Positions 1 to 10,623 of a stretch of DNA of 64,000 nt are shown piece by piece. Positions within the stretch are counted from its first letter, which is position 1. Each line of letters starts with the position of its first letter. Source of the stretch: Arabidopsis thaliana. Its lineage: Eukaryota > Streptophyta > Magnoliopsida > Brassicales > Brassicaceae. Both the position numbers and the translations under genes were made by a program. Below the pieces are notes generated by a model. The model saw only the letters and a program-made list of their open reading frames with translations. It was not told the DNA's origin and did not search any database. The stretch covers positions 13,137,151 through 13,201,150 of the forward strand of contig NC_003071.7 of NCBI RefSeq assembly GCF_000001735.4, in the 5' to 3' direction.

Positions 1-85
1 GCTTGAGACTCACGGAGTTTTCACCTATCTTTCAATAGTTGACTTTTTCACTAAATAACAAAACTGTTTTAAAATAGTAACTAAG

Positions 86-158
86 TGGAGATGCGGGGTA
101 TCGATCCCCGTACCTCTCGCATGCTAAGCGAGCGCTCTACCATTTGAGCTACATCCCC
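86..158 (-). tRNA. tRNA-Ala (anticodon AGC), no intron
   Basis: Read on the minus strand this 73-nt segment folds as a complete cloverleaf. The 7-bp acceptor stem starts GGGGATG and pairs with CATCTCC followed by discriminator A. The anticodon stem CTCGC/GCGAG encloses loop TTAGCAT, with anticodon AGC at 125..123. The T arm is CGGGG-ATCGATA-CCCCG. The third acceptor pair is G-U, the classic alanine identity element. The D arm (GTAGCTC...GGTAGAGCGC) gives a good internal A box. No intron interrupts the anticodon loop and CCA is not encoded, as expected for a nuclear eukaryotic tRNA gene. An A-run at about 71-74 (T-run on the transcribed strand) can serve as the Pol III terminator. Confidence 0.97.
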
Positions 159-1895
159 ACGATGACTATTTATTAAAATATTACAATATTTAATACTTTC
201 AACGTGTAACTGATGCAAAATACGAGCGGTGTGTGTTGAAAAGGGACTAATGATTGAGAGAATTGGAGATAATGACTAACGATATTAATAGAGAAATCAG
301 AAACTAAAGTCGGATACTATCTAATCAGTAAAGTAGAGATGTGTGTGATTGACTAAATTTTAGAATAGTTATGTTGGAAAGAGAATAAAGAAAAGTTAGG
401 AGGATCTAGGGTAAAATTTTCAGTTTGTATTAAGTAAAATAAGTTTTTACTCTTACTATCTCAATTGGAGGGATTTTTTTTTCTTTCTTTCAGCTGATTA
501 GTGTAGTATACATCAAGCTAAAACAAAAGTAATTTGTTTTTCAATCCACTATTGTTACGTCAATAGACATTAATAGTTACACTCTACATGTCATGAATTT
601 TTGTCATTTCATGTATAGCTTCCATTTATATATTAAAAAAAAAAAACATATTAGAAGAAGTAAATACCTAATAGATAATCTTTACTTTGTTTATTATTTA
701 TGATTGGTGTATTCAGCTTATAAAATAATTAATATGCATCATATTTGTTTTTACAAAAAGTACATTGAATATCATATGATTTTTAGTTTTTTTTTTTTTT
801 TTCATTTACCCTCGATCTTACAACAAATAATAAGTCCAGTCATACGCACCTACCAAAAGAACCAATTGAGGCATGTGGTTCAGTGGTTAGCTAAACGGAT
901 GGGCTCATTCTCTCACGTTTTATTTTGGCTCCACCTACCCACTTCAAACCACTAACCATCTTTGTTTCATTCTCTACGTCTTTCCTTCATTTGATTTTCC
1001 TTTTCTCATAAAAAAAACAAAGCATCATCAATCAATTTTATTTTTATTATGGGATCCCTTTTTATTATATTCAACGAAACCTAGTTCTTTTTCTTAAACG
1101 TCAAAAACAATGAGTTCTTTTACTAATTGACTGTTTGAGTTTAGAATCTAGTTTTGAACCCAAAAAATGATACTTATATAACTTCATGGAAAACTTTGAT
1201 TCTAAATATTGTATGTAGAAGTATCCTCAATATACAAAGTAGATTTGCATTGTTCGACTTCAATGAAATGACATATACTTCTAATTGAGTGAGATAGAAA
1301 TATCTAAATGTTTTATTTTCATCGGTTGACCAGATATTACGACGTTCTTACAAGAGTTTTGAACCCAAAGATGGGTTAGGGTGGGTGACATGGATAGATA
1401 TTGACCTGTGGGCTCTGGCCAATCAACTCCGACAAGATAGAAATATCTAAGTTATTATTATTTGGTAACAAAATTGTATATTATCCACACAAGAGTAGCA
1501 AATAATTTGTGTTCTACAAAATGGTGACAATATTCATTTTCAAAGTAACAACTAACAAGTGTTCAGTTCACATTTTTAAAAATCAACATTCAAAAAAATA
1601 AAATTCAACAGATTGAGATTTTGATTTCATACAACATTAAAATTCTTAATATAGAAAATAAAAATTATATGCAAAGAGGATAAGTAATATTAATGTTGGA
1701 AAATCAGTTTTCAATACCAGTAATATTTTATGTAATTAGTTTTCCGAAATAGTTATATCTGATAAATTTTGTCATAATTTTTTTGATTGTATGGATTTGA
1801 TAATAACACACGTTTCCACCAATCAACAACGGAAACGCAACGCCACGTTCCGCCACGAGTCGCGATTCTCTCTCACTCTCTCTCCCATCTTTCTC
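159..1895. other. intergenic region upstream of GSTF9
   Basis: AT-rich DNA with no convincing coding exon. The 83-residue open frame at 704-955 is low-complexity and crosses a poly-T run, so I do not call it a gene. At 901 begins a block that is also found upstream of GSTF10 (see findings). The last 100 bases contain a CT-rich leader-like tract. Confidence 0.6.
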
Positions 1896-1902
1896 TATAA
1901 AA
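1896..1902 (+). promoter_or_regulatory. TATA box of GSTF9
   Basis: TATAAAA lies 80 bp upstream of the GSTF9 start codon and follows a CT-rich tract. The spacing leaves a 5' leader of roughly 50 nt, typical of a plant promoter. Confidence 0.75.
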
Positions 1903-1981
1903 CTTGTGTCGTGGACACTCTTAAAACTTCACTCAACAAAGCTTAACCATAAACTGTGAGTAAAAAAGAGAAGAAAGAAAA

Positions 1982-2907
1982 ATGGTGCTAAAGGTGTACG
2001 GACCTCACTTTGCTTCACCAAAGAGAGCTTTGGTCACACTGATCGAGAAGGGCGTTGCCTTCGAGACCATCCCCGTCGATCTCATGAAAGGAGAACACAA
2101 GCAGCCTGCTTATCTCGCTCTACAGGTTCCTTCCTTCTTCTTCTTCTTCCTTCATCTTCTCTGATTTCTTCCTTTTTTCTCCGATTCTGATGGTTTCTTG
2201 ATTCTTCTTCCTATGCAGCCTTTTGGTACTGTTCCTGCTGTTGTTGACGGTGACTACAAAATCTTCGGTAAGATCTTTAAGAAAATTTCAGTATCTGTTT
2301 TGATTGTTTCTATAATAAGGTCAATTTCGTCACAGAACAACCAAGTTCTGTTTTAGGTCAAGTTCTATAGTTATGATTTGTGTTGGCTCATGTTTGTTTT
2401 GGTTGTATGTATCTATAGTGATGCTAAGAGATGGTTTTTGATCTTTTGACAGAGTCCCGTGCGGTGATGAGGTACGTAGCTGAGAAGTACAGGTCACAAG
2501 GACCTGATCTTTTGGGGAAAACCGTTGAAGACAGAGGTCAAGTTGAACAATGGCTTGATGTGGAAGCGACCACTTACCACCCACCGCTATTGAACTTAAC
2601 GCTTCACATAATGTTCGCATCAGTCATGGGATTCCCATCTGATGAGAAGCTGATCAAGGAGAGTGAAGAGAAGCTTGCGGGTGTTCTTGATGTCTACGAG
2701 GCACATCTCTCAAAGAGCAAGTACTTGGCCGGTGACTTCGTGAGCTTGGCTGATTTGGCTCACCTCCCGTTCACTGATTACTTGGTTGGTCCGATTGGGA
2801 AAGCTTACATGATCAAAGATAGGAAACACGTGAGCGCGTGGTGGGATGATATTAGCAGCCGTCCTGCGTGGAAGGAGACTGTTGCCAAGTATTCATTCCC
2901 AGCTTAA
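1982..2907 (+). CDS. GSTF9: Phi-class glutathione S-transferase GSTF9
   Basis: Three exons: 1982-2125, 2219-2267 and 2453-2907 (144+49+455 nt, 215 aa), all with GT-AG introns. GSTs of this class conjugate glutathione to electrophiles and reduce hydroperoxides in the cytosol. Exons 1-2 encode the thioredoxin-like N-terminal domain. The catalytic Ser lies in HFASPKRA near residue 12, and the glutathione-binding segment FGTVPAVVDGD is followed by ESRAVMRYVAEKY. Exon 3 encodes the all-helical C-terminal domain with the family motif LAGDFVSLADLAHLP. The ATG follows an A-rich leader and fits the family N-terminus. AATAAA at 2956-2961 is a likely poly(A) signal. It is the upstream member of a tandem pair with GSTF10, which has identical exon lengths. 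The family call is certain; the member name is from recognition. Confidence 0.96.
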
Positions 2908-2999
2908 GATGTGTTCATCTTCTTGGTGATGTGGTTTGTGTTTTATGAGAGGTTTAATAAAAGTGGAACTAAATGTACCTCTTAATGTAATGTTGCCAC

Positions 3000-4269
3000 C
3001 TCTGTGTTCTCTTTCCTTTTGTAGTTTAATAAGTATCTTTATGGCTTTGTGAGGCTTTCAATTTTAAGGAAATGATCTTTTCCCCTAGTTCTACTACTTG
3101 AATGATTTAACTAGCTTAAGAAAATTAATTATGAATGAAAGGTCGGATTAGCGCGCGAGACGGGAGACCTAGTCGATGGAATCTATCTTATTGATTGCAT
3201 ATCGACTCTCAATAATGGATAGGTACTGAAGTATGAAATAATTGATGATACCTTCAAACTAGTTTGCGGTTTAGGTTGGAACATGGTCTGATAACAAAAG
3301 AACTTCCACAACTATAAAATCTAGGTTGGCTTCTTTTACTCGGCCTTTTGATTCATAACCAAAGATTCTTGGTTTTGTGACCAAGACCATTCGAATATTG
3401 GAAGAAGTGACTGATCTAGCAAGAAACACTCTACCAGTAAAACAAAGTAGAGAGAGGTACCCTAAGAATAAAATCTTGATTTTCATGAAGCTTTTTGAGA
3501 GAAGCCTCTCAGCTTATTTATGGATAATAAAGTGCATCATCAGACGATACACTGATTTTTTTTTAACATCTCTACCAAATTTGACAAAAGTGAAAGAAAA
3601 AAGGTTTATTGGTCTTTCGGGGCCAATGATGGATAGTATAAATTAAAGTATAGACACTATAATGAAAGTTGGTTTCGATAATTAGATCACTAATTTTTGT
3701 TTAAGGCATCTAATAATTGCGTTGATAAAGTAATGTTATCTGTCAGAACATAAATTACAAAAATAAGAGGGCTCATTCGATCACGTTTTATAAATACTTT
3801 CTTGTACCCACCAACCTAATTTTAATCGGCTAACTTAGGTTTTCCATTGCCTGATCATTTTTTTTTTATAACCAAAACAAAACAAAGTGTAATCAAGTCT
3901 CGTAACTATTTTATTAAAATGTGTTGATTCAAAAAAGTGAGAATCATTTTGGCATCTTATTACAACAAAGTGGGGAATATCTTTAATCAAATATACTTAC
4001 AACAAGTGGTCTCTCTCTTTATTAGGCTTATTAAAAATGAATAAATAACATTGTTAAAAAACACACACATGTAATTCATAATTTGATGGGACGTTGGAAA
4101 TTTCGTGCTGAGAAAAGTCAAATATGACGTGAAACGTTGCCGCCACTAGCTAGCCGCCACCTATACCGACACGTATAAATAATAATATACTAATAAGTGC
4201 GACTGCGTTTAGCCTACTACCGCAAACGCAGCTAACCAGATCCCTTTTTCTCTCTCTTTTCTTTCCCTC
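3000..4269. other. spacer between the tandem GSTF genes
   Basis: About 1.25 kb with no supported gene. Overlapping open frames at 3271-3646 on both strands show no recognisable domain. From 3769 the sequence resembles the region starting at 901 upstream of GSTF9 (shared GGGCTCATTC...TCACGTTTTAT, then TACCCA). This suggests the tandem duplication included promoter DNA. A TGACGT element lies at 4125-4130; TGACG half-sites are common in GST promoters, but a single copy is weak evidence. Confidence 0.55.
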
Positions 4270-4276
4270 TATAAAA
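4270..4276 (+). promoter_or_regulatory. TATA box of GSTF10
   Basis: TATAAAA lies 70 bp before the GSTF10 ATG, directly after a CT-rich tract. The arrangement matches the GSTF9 promoter. Confidence 0.75.
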
Positions 4277-4339
4277 TCGCGTCCTGCTATAGTGAGTTTA
4301 GAAAGAAACTGATAGTAGAAAAAAAAAGAGAGAAGAAAA

Positions 4340-5242
4340 ATGGTGTTGACAATCTATGCTCCTTTATTCGCTTCTTCAAAGAGAGCTGTTGTGACATTGG
4401 TGGAGAAGGGAGTATCATTCGAAACTGTCAATGTCGATCTCATGAAAGGAGAACAGAGACAGCCTGAGTATCTCGCGATTCAGGTTCCGATTTTCCCTCT
4501 TTTTTACTAAATGTTTCTTTTTTTCCGGTGACTATTTCCGATCATGATCCCTTTTTCCGATCGATGCAGCCTTTCGGTAAAATCCCAGTCCTCGTCGACG
4601 GAGACTACAAAATCTTCGGTACACTTCTTCTCTTTTAAGCTACTACTACACGAGTCATGATCTGATAATGGATCTGATCATTTGCGATCATGATCAATGA
4701 ATCACATGATCTTTGAGATTTTTTTGATTGTTTGGAAAAGATTGTTTAGGTAAATGAGTGTTGAAGAGATTTCGATTTGTGTTGCAGAGTCGCGTGCGAT
4801 CATGAGGTATATAGCAGAGAAGTATAGATCACAAGGACCTGATCTTTTGGGGAAGACTATTGAAGAGAGAGGACAAGTAGAGCAATGGTTAGACGTTGAG
4901 GCTACAAGTTACCATCCACCACTATTGGCTTTAACGCTCAACATTGTCTTTGCACCACTTATGGGTTTCCCTGCTGATGAGAAAGTTATTAAGGAGAGTG
5001 AAGAGAAGCTTGCAGAAGTGCTTGATGTCTATGAAGCTCAGCTTTCTAAGAACGAATACTTGGCTGGTGATTTTGTGAGTCTAGCTGATTTGGCTCACCT
5101 TCCTTTCACCGAGTATCTTGTTGGTCCTATTGGGAAGGCTCATTTGATCAAAGATAGGAAGCATGTTAGCGCTTGGTGGGATAAGATTAGTAGCCGTGCT
5201 GCGTGGAAGGAGGTTTCCGCTAAGTACTCACTACCTGTTTAA
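4340..5242 (+). CDS. GSTF10: Phi-class glutathione S-transferase GSTF10
   Basis: Exons 4340-4483, 4570-4618 and 4788-5242 (144+49+455 nt) encode 215 aa, exactly the GSTF9 architecture. The protein starts MVLTIYAPLFASSKRAVV, keeps the catalytic Ser region (FASSKRA) and the glutathione-site segment FGKIPVLVDGD, and ends ...SAKYSLPV. Substitutions against GSTF9 are scattered and mostly conservative, concentrated in the substrate-facing C-terminal helices (for example LALTLNIVFAPLMG versus LNLTLHIMFASVMG). That suggests a related but not identical substrate range. It has its own TATA box and leader, so the genes are independent transcription units. The gene is also known as ERD13, a dehydration-responsive transcript; that is established knowledge, not visible here. 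Confidence 0.96.
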
Positions 5243-5775
5243 ACAAGGAGATGTTGACTTGGGGGGTTTGTGTGAGCTTTGTGTTCTTTGAGGGAGTTCG
5301 TTTTCGGGTCGATTGTCTTGTTGTTTCAATAAGAAACGGAACTCTGTCTCATTTGTTGTCTCTGGTTTCTTGTATTCTGTAACTTTTCAAGCTTTTCAAT
5401 AAGAGTTTAAAATCAGAGTGACTCAACCCATGTATATTCCTCTATTCAGTGTAGGTCTTTGATAAAACTGGTACTAACATCACAACCATCGTGGTTTGTT
5501 GAAGGATTGCATTTATATGAAAACTGGTTTATATGAATCCAAAAACATAAGTCAAAGTTTAACACATATCTCTCTGTTCTTCATGTTGTAATAAAAGGGA
5601 AAAAGAATCATTCCCTAGTCAGACAAATTCAAGAGCGGCAGATACATAACAACTCTTGAATGTACAAGAAAACTAAAAAGACAAATTCTTTTTGTTGTTA
5701 GAAGAATCAACTCTCCAAACATTACCAGACCATCAAAGAGTATATTAAAATGTACGAAGATCTACCAATCTTTAT

Positions 5776-8568
5776 TCAAGGCTGGTGATGAAATGATTCG
5801 GAAGGCGGATCATTGCGTGGAACGTTAGGTTCAGGAGACACTACCGGGATATCCAAGCTGTTTCTTCTGTCCCGTTCAGTCTCTGCAGATATTTCTCTTA
5901 CATCAGAAACTCTTGCCTCTGTTGCCTGAATATCATTCCATTCGTTTTCTCCCACCGGAGGCTGAGCGTTTACTACCTGCTCTTCACTCATATGGACTAC
6001 ATTCTCTCCCGGTATAGAGGCTGTTCTTGAAATGCTCAGACATGCTTTATCCACATTCTTTTCTGTTTCCTTTGTCATTGGAAGAGAAGCTTCGCCGTTA
6101 GTAGACTCAGTCTTCTCCTCACACACTTGCTTTGTCTCTAGTTGCTGCCTGTTTATTCAAAAATAAAGAGATTTATGACCCTTCAAAAGTCATGAGTTTC
6201 CCTGGGAGATAGATTCAGATAGGCTCACCTTTGAAGCTGAGTTTGTAACATATTCACATATGCTAAAAGCTCTTGCTTCTCTGTCCAAGCAGTTGCTTCT
6301 CTCTGAGAAGCCTCTTTTGATTTTGCTTCACCGCTTGCTTCTGCAACCCTCACTTTCTCTTCGGCCCTCACAACAGCTCCTTCAAGTATGACAACACGCT
6401 CTCTGGCTTTCCCAAGCTCAGACCGCCACATATGTGCCTCTTGGAGAGCAGCGTCTCTTTCCTTAACCAATTGATCTTTTTCCTTACTCAAAGTAAAGGT
6501 CTTCTCTTCCAATTCCTTGAGCTACATAGGAGATAAAGATCAAATAAACAACAAAACATACACAAGGATGCAAAAGTATCTATATATGACATGGCCTCAT
6601 TACCTTTAATTTTGTGGCTTCTTGCTGTCTCTGTGAGTCTGTAGTCAAGCGCTCAAATTCCACACAAACGATTTTCCTTTGTTCATCCATTGTATGAGCA
6701 GCAGATGCTGCAGCTACAGCTGCTTCAGCAGTCTCAGATAGCTTATCTGCTATTTCCTTTATCATTGAGTCACGAGAACGAAGTTCCCTGGCTAAATTAT
6801 GTAATTCTTCATCTTTGACACGCAGAGTTTCCTGTAAGATGTAAGTGGCTCAATAAGGTTAACCTGGACATTAGAATGAAGATGGACGAATAAGATTTAT
6901 GCTAATTCTGTTAATTTTCATCCTTGACAAGCAGAGTTTCCTGTAAGGTGTCCCTATATGCTTTCATCGTTCATCTTGACATTTCAGAATCTCAACAGCC
7001 AAAGGATGTCAATATGCTATTCACAAAAGTTTCCCAAATTCGAAGAGAAAGAGAGATGCAAAGATACCACACCTTCATTATTGTCAAATCATCTAGTGGT
7101 CCATCAATCGGTTTATTTGGCGTTATTTTCAATGCATTCCTCAAAGAGATCTGCATTGCTGCTTGAATTTCTCTGGAACATTCCAATGCTGTTGAATTGG
7201 CAGCGGCAACAACGGTTGCAACGGTACCAAGTGTTGCAGAACCACTTCCACTTAGAGATTCGACAGCCTCCTTATGGGCCTTTAGAACTAGCTGTGTCGC
7301 ACTGGAACGAACAAAGAAAGATAAGGTTTATCAGATTGGCTTTTGAGGGGCATTTAGAAGGTATTACATTTTCAGTAAGAAACGTAAAAAGAGAGAGAAA
7401 GATGATTCTTTCAACATGGTCGACGACGAAACCATTAAATCAACACAACTATGAATTATTTAAGATAGATGAAATAAGCGGGGTGGCTTCTCTAGAGAAT
7501 GGTAAGTAAATAAAAAGGACAGAAAGAGAAGCAAACAAAAAGATGAAGATCCAGATGACTTACTGTAAGGTTGTGACCCAAGCTTTAGCTGCACCAGGAG
7601 TCTCTGCACACAAAAAGTAATCTTTCTTCTGTGGGGTACCAATATCTTATATCAAGTTGAAGAAAATTCAACTCTAGATTCCAATCAACTATCTCCTTAT
7701 AGACAAAAGAAACAATTATAAATATGCCAACATTTTACTAAAACCAAGGATACAAATACAGCAACCATTATATTTTGGAAGCCCCCTGAAACACAAAAGA
7801 AACAAAGTCAATGATACAAACAGACACCAAATAATGATGATTATACAGAGCAACAAAAAAAAGAATGTAGCATCCATACTGGAAGTTGACAGGAGAGATG
7901 GAGATTGTGCTATTTTCGTCAAACAAAATTGTTCCCTTGATAGTTGGCTCATTTCGCCTCGTCCTGAGTCATGGAAATACATCAGAAATGAATAAAACCA
8001 TGATGAAGTGGTCTACACACAAATGCAGCTACATAAGCAAATTGATATAACTCACTTATACTCCATTTTCCCTGTTGTTGGATCAAGTATCACCCATCGT
8101 TCGTTCCATTTTCTCAGCTATTCATACATAAACACAAACAAAAGATATTATCATTGTGAACCTTTGAATAAGCCAAGACATTTCAGGCCAAAAGACTTGT
8201 TTAAGCTATAGAAATCTAATAGTGAGCTATCAGAGAGTCTTCTTAGTTTGAGCTAACTAAGAAATCCCAATCAATAAAGCAAAAACTGGTTTTGATCATT
8301 TTCACTTAAAAAAATTGGACTTACAGTTTCAGATCGCTTGAAAAGAGGTCCTTGTAGCAAGTTCCGACCAGAGCCAGATGCCAATTGTCGCTTGATCTTA
8401 TCCAAGCTGTTCTCAGTAGCATCAACAATTCTCTGCGCATTTTCAGAAATTGACAAAATGGGTCAATTTAAGAGTGTGAATGAGAAAAGCAGCCAAAAGA
8501 AAGAGACTAAATTGTAGCACACAGAGATCAAGAGAGAAAAAGACCGGAGAAGCGCCGTTGGAAGCCAT
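5776..8568 (-). CDS. PH-domain protein with long C-terminal coiled coil
   Basis: Ten exons on the minus strand: 8568-8545, 8432-8325, 8117-8056, 7963-7880, 7785-7754, 7645-7564, 7301-7073, 6831-6604, 6521-6229 and 6148-5776. They total 1515 nt, 504 aa, with phases consistent throughout. The N-terminus MASNGASP is followed by a PH domain from about residue 45 (LRKWNERWVILDP) to the conserved Trp in AAKAWVTTLHATQL. PH domains bind phosphoinositides or proteins at membranes. Residues of about 200 to 420 are Glu/Lys/Ala-rich heptad-like sequence predicted to form a coiled coil. The C-terminus (exon 10) is acidic and probably disordered. This layout fits a peripheral membrane adaptor, but no ligand can be deduced. 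Intron 7 carries a second copy of the exon 8 splice acceptor (see findings). I recall an annotated locus of this length (At2g30880). Confidence 0.9.
6901..6950 (-). repeat. duplicated copy of exon-8 acceptor inside a PH-gene intron
   Basis: This 50-bp segment closely matches 6791-6841, which holds the first bases of exon 8 and its 3' splice site. Both copies contain GCAGAGTTTCCTGTAAG (plus-strand reading), separated by 110 bp. Read as transcript, this copy offers the same acceptor and GAAACTCTGC start, but reaches a TAA nine codons later. Confidence 0.85.
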
Positions 8569-8639
8569 GTTAATTGGGATCGACGAGATCGGAAAGCTCT
8601 TGATCGATTAGAAGTGAATTGTTGCTGATCGATGGATCG

Positions 8640-10623
8640 AGAGAAGAAGGGTTTTAAGAGGTTTTCTTTGGTATAGCTATGAGTATAAGCTGAAGAAGAC
8701 GAGGTTACAGAAGAAGAAGAAGAAGAAGAAGGAATTGGAGAAAAATGCTGTTAGGTTTGGTTTCGCGGAATTGCAGTTGAATCTGTCTTCACTCTTTCAA
8801 CGCGATCAAATCAACTTAACCGGTCGGTACGATACTGGATCAGCTTACTCGTCAAATGAACCGGTTCTTGAGTTTCTCACTTTTTGTTTGTTCACTTCAT
8901 TTTTATGGTTTTTGATCTGACGGTGGAGGTGTCATCACATGATTCTTTTGTTTTGTTTTTGGTTATGAGGATGATTAAGTAGATCTGTAGAAGGTAGGCT
9001 TTGTTAAGGGAGAAGCTTTACATAAACGATGGGCTAAGGAACATCAATGGGCCGGGCTGTAACAAGCCAATCGTTTAGGAGAGAGCAGAGTTCTTACTTT
9101 GCCCAACTAATCTCAAATGTGTGCAAGATTGTGAAATATTGCGTACTAGCTTCGACGCTTGGTAGTGGTGACTTAGACACTTAGTTCACAGGGACTTCAA
9201 ACATAGATGCGTTAGACACAGCTTTACACTTTCTCTTAATCTTCAAGATTTTCAATGTACTACAACTTCCCTAATGGTCGTAATGAAACATGATATAAGT
9301 ACATAACATAATATTCAATAATATATGAGATTTGAGTAATCATATGTGATATGATGATACTCTTTCCTTAATAGCTAGGCGCTGATAACTACATAGGAGG
9401 AGGAAACACAACAACTTGTTGGGGATACAGAAATGGATTGAAAAGCATCAAAGCAAAAGAGTAGTAGACATGTAAGCCAAGACAATATTCAATTTTGGGG
9501 TTAACTGAAGTGGGAAAGCTGCAAAACGTGAAGTGGTCCTCTTGCTTTATTCTACGTATGTAGATTCCTTTTGTATGAATTTTCTCATTTGTTTTTCACT
9601 TCTATGGCATTCTCATCAACCCAACCATGCATATATTTCCTAAATGAAACGTCTAAGAAGCTATCAAAATCCATATTTTTTTGGCTCCTTTATATTCAAT
9701 CTCCAAAATAAGAAGAAACTTCTACTATATAATATACTACAGAATTTGGACACCTTTTGACATTTATAAGTTTGACCATTTATCTAAAATTTGGTATGTT
9801 CTTATGATTAGTGTTTGAAAATAAGAAAATATATATCCATGTGATGTGGTCATTCATGTATACCTTCCATAGTGAAATCATGATGTTTGTTGACAGTAAC
9901 ATATTGTTAGTGGTCTATGAGCTAGTGCAACCTGCCATGACTCACTTTCCCTTGCAAAATCTGACATTCTTCCACAAAACATAAAAGTCCATTAAAATTC
10001 TACTTTTGGATGAATCTGACCTTAAGGAATTTTCAGTTTCAGTTTCTTCTTTTTTTTTTCATAGAAAACCAAAAGTGCTGTAGAGTCGCAGAGATAGTGA
10101 CATCCACTTGAATATTCTTCTGTTTTTTCTTACATTCATTAATTAAATTCAATACTCAAATTATATATATATAGTCCTTTTTAGATATAAAACATCATTA
10201 TTAACATCTAATTAAGATTGACAAAAATGAAGTTCGTTATATCAAATCGATTGCCCATTCCTCCACTTGCTTTTCTTCATTTAAATTCAGAGATACTAGT
10301 AAAATAAACCATCAACCTCCATGCAAAACCATATTATATAACAAAGTTGCGAGCTTAACTTTTTTTTTTTTTCTTTTTATCACATTTCTTTACACTCTAA
10401 AAGCAAATTCTAAAACTTTTCTTTTCTTTTCTCTTCTTCTATCTATAGCTAAGAAACTAGTGGATCAAGTATTCAAGTTCCATATATACCGTCATCCAAT
10501 TCTTTACAAAGAGCTAGATACACACAAACTTTAACAGTTATACTTATGAAATGAACTCATGAATTGATTATCATCAATTCTAAACTTTGTATTTATTGTT
10601 TCAACTTCAAACCACATGAAGTC
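8640..10623. other. intergenic region between divergent genes
   Basis: This is shared upstream DNA of the PH gene (leftward) and the b561-like gene (rightward). Near 8716-8732 is a short GAA-repeat in the likely PH-gene leader. The rest is AT-rich with no coding support. The 61-residue open frame at 8735 shows no known motif. Confidence 0.55.

Noticed and set aside
704-955. 83-residue frame upstream of GSTF9
   Set aside because: It crosses poly-T, is rich in Phe/His low-complexity, and overlaps the conserved promoter block.
6958-7509. 183-residue plus-strand open frame
   Set aside because: It is antisense to exon 7 of the PH gene and two introns. Its composition is random and the minus strand encodes a conserved helical region with correct splice sites.
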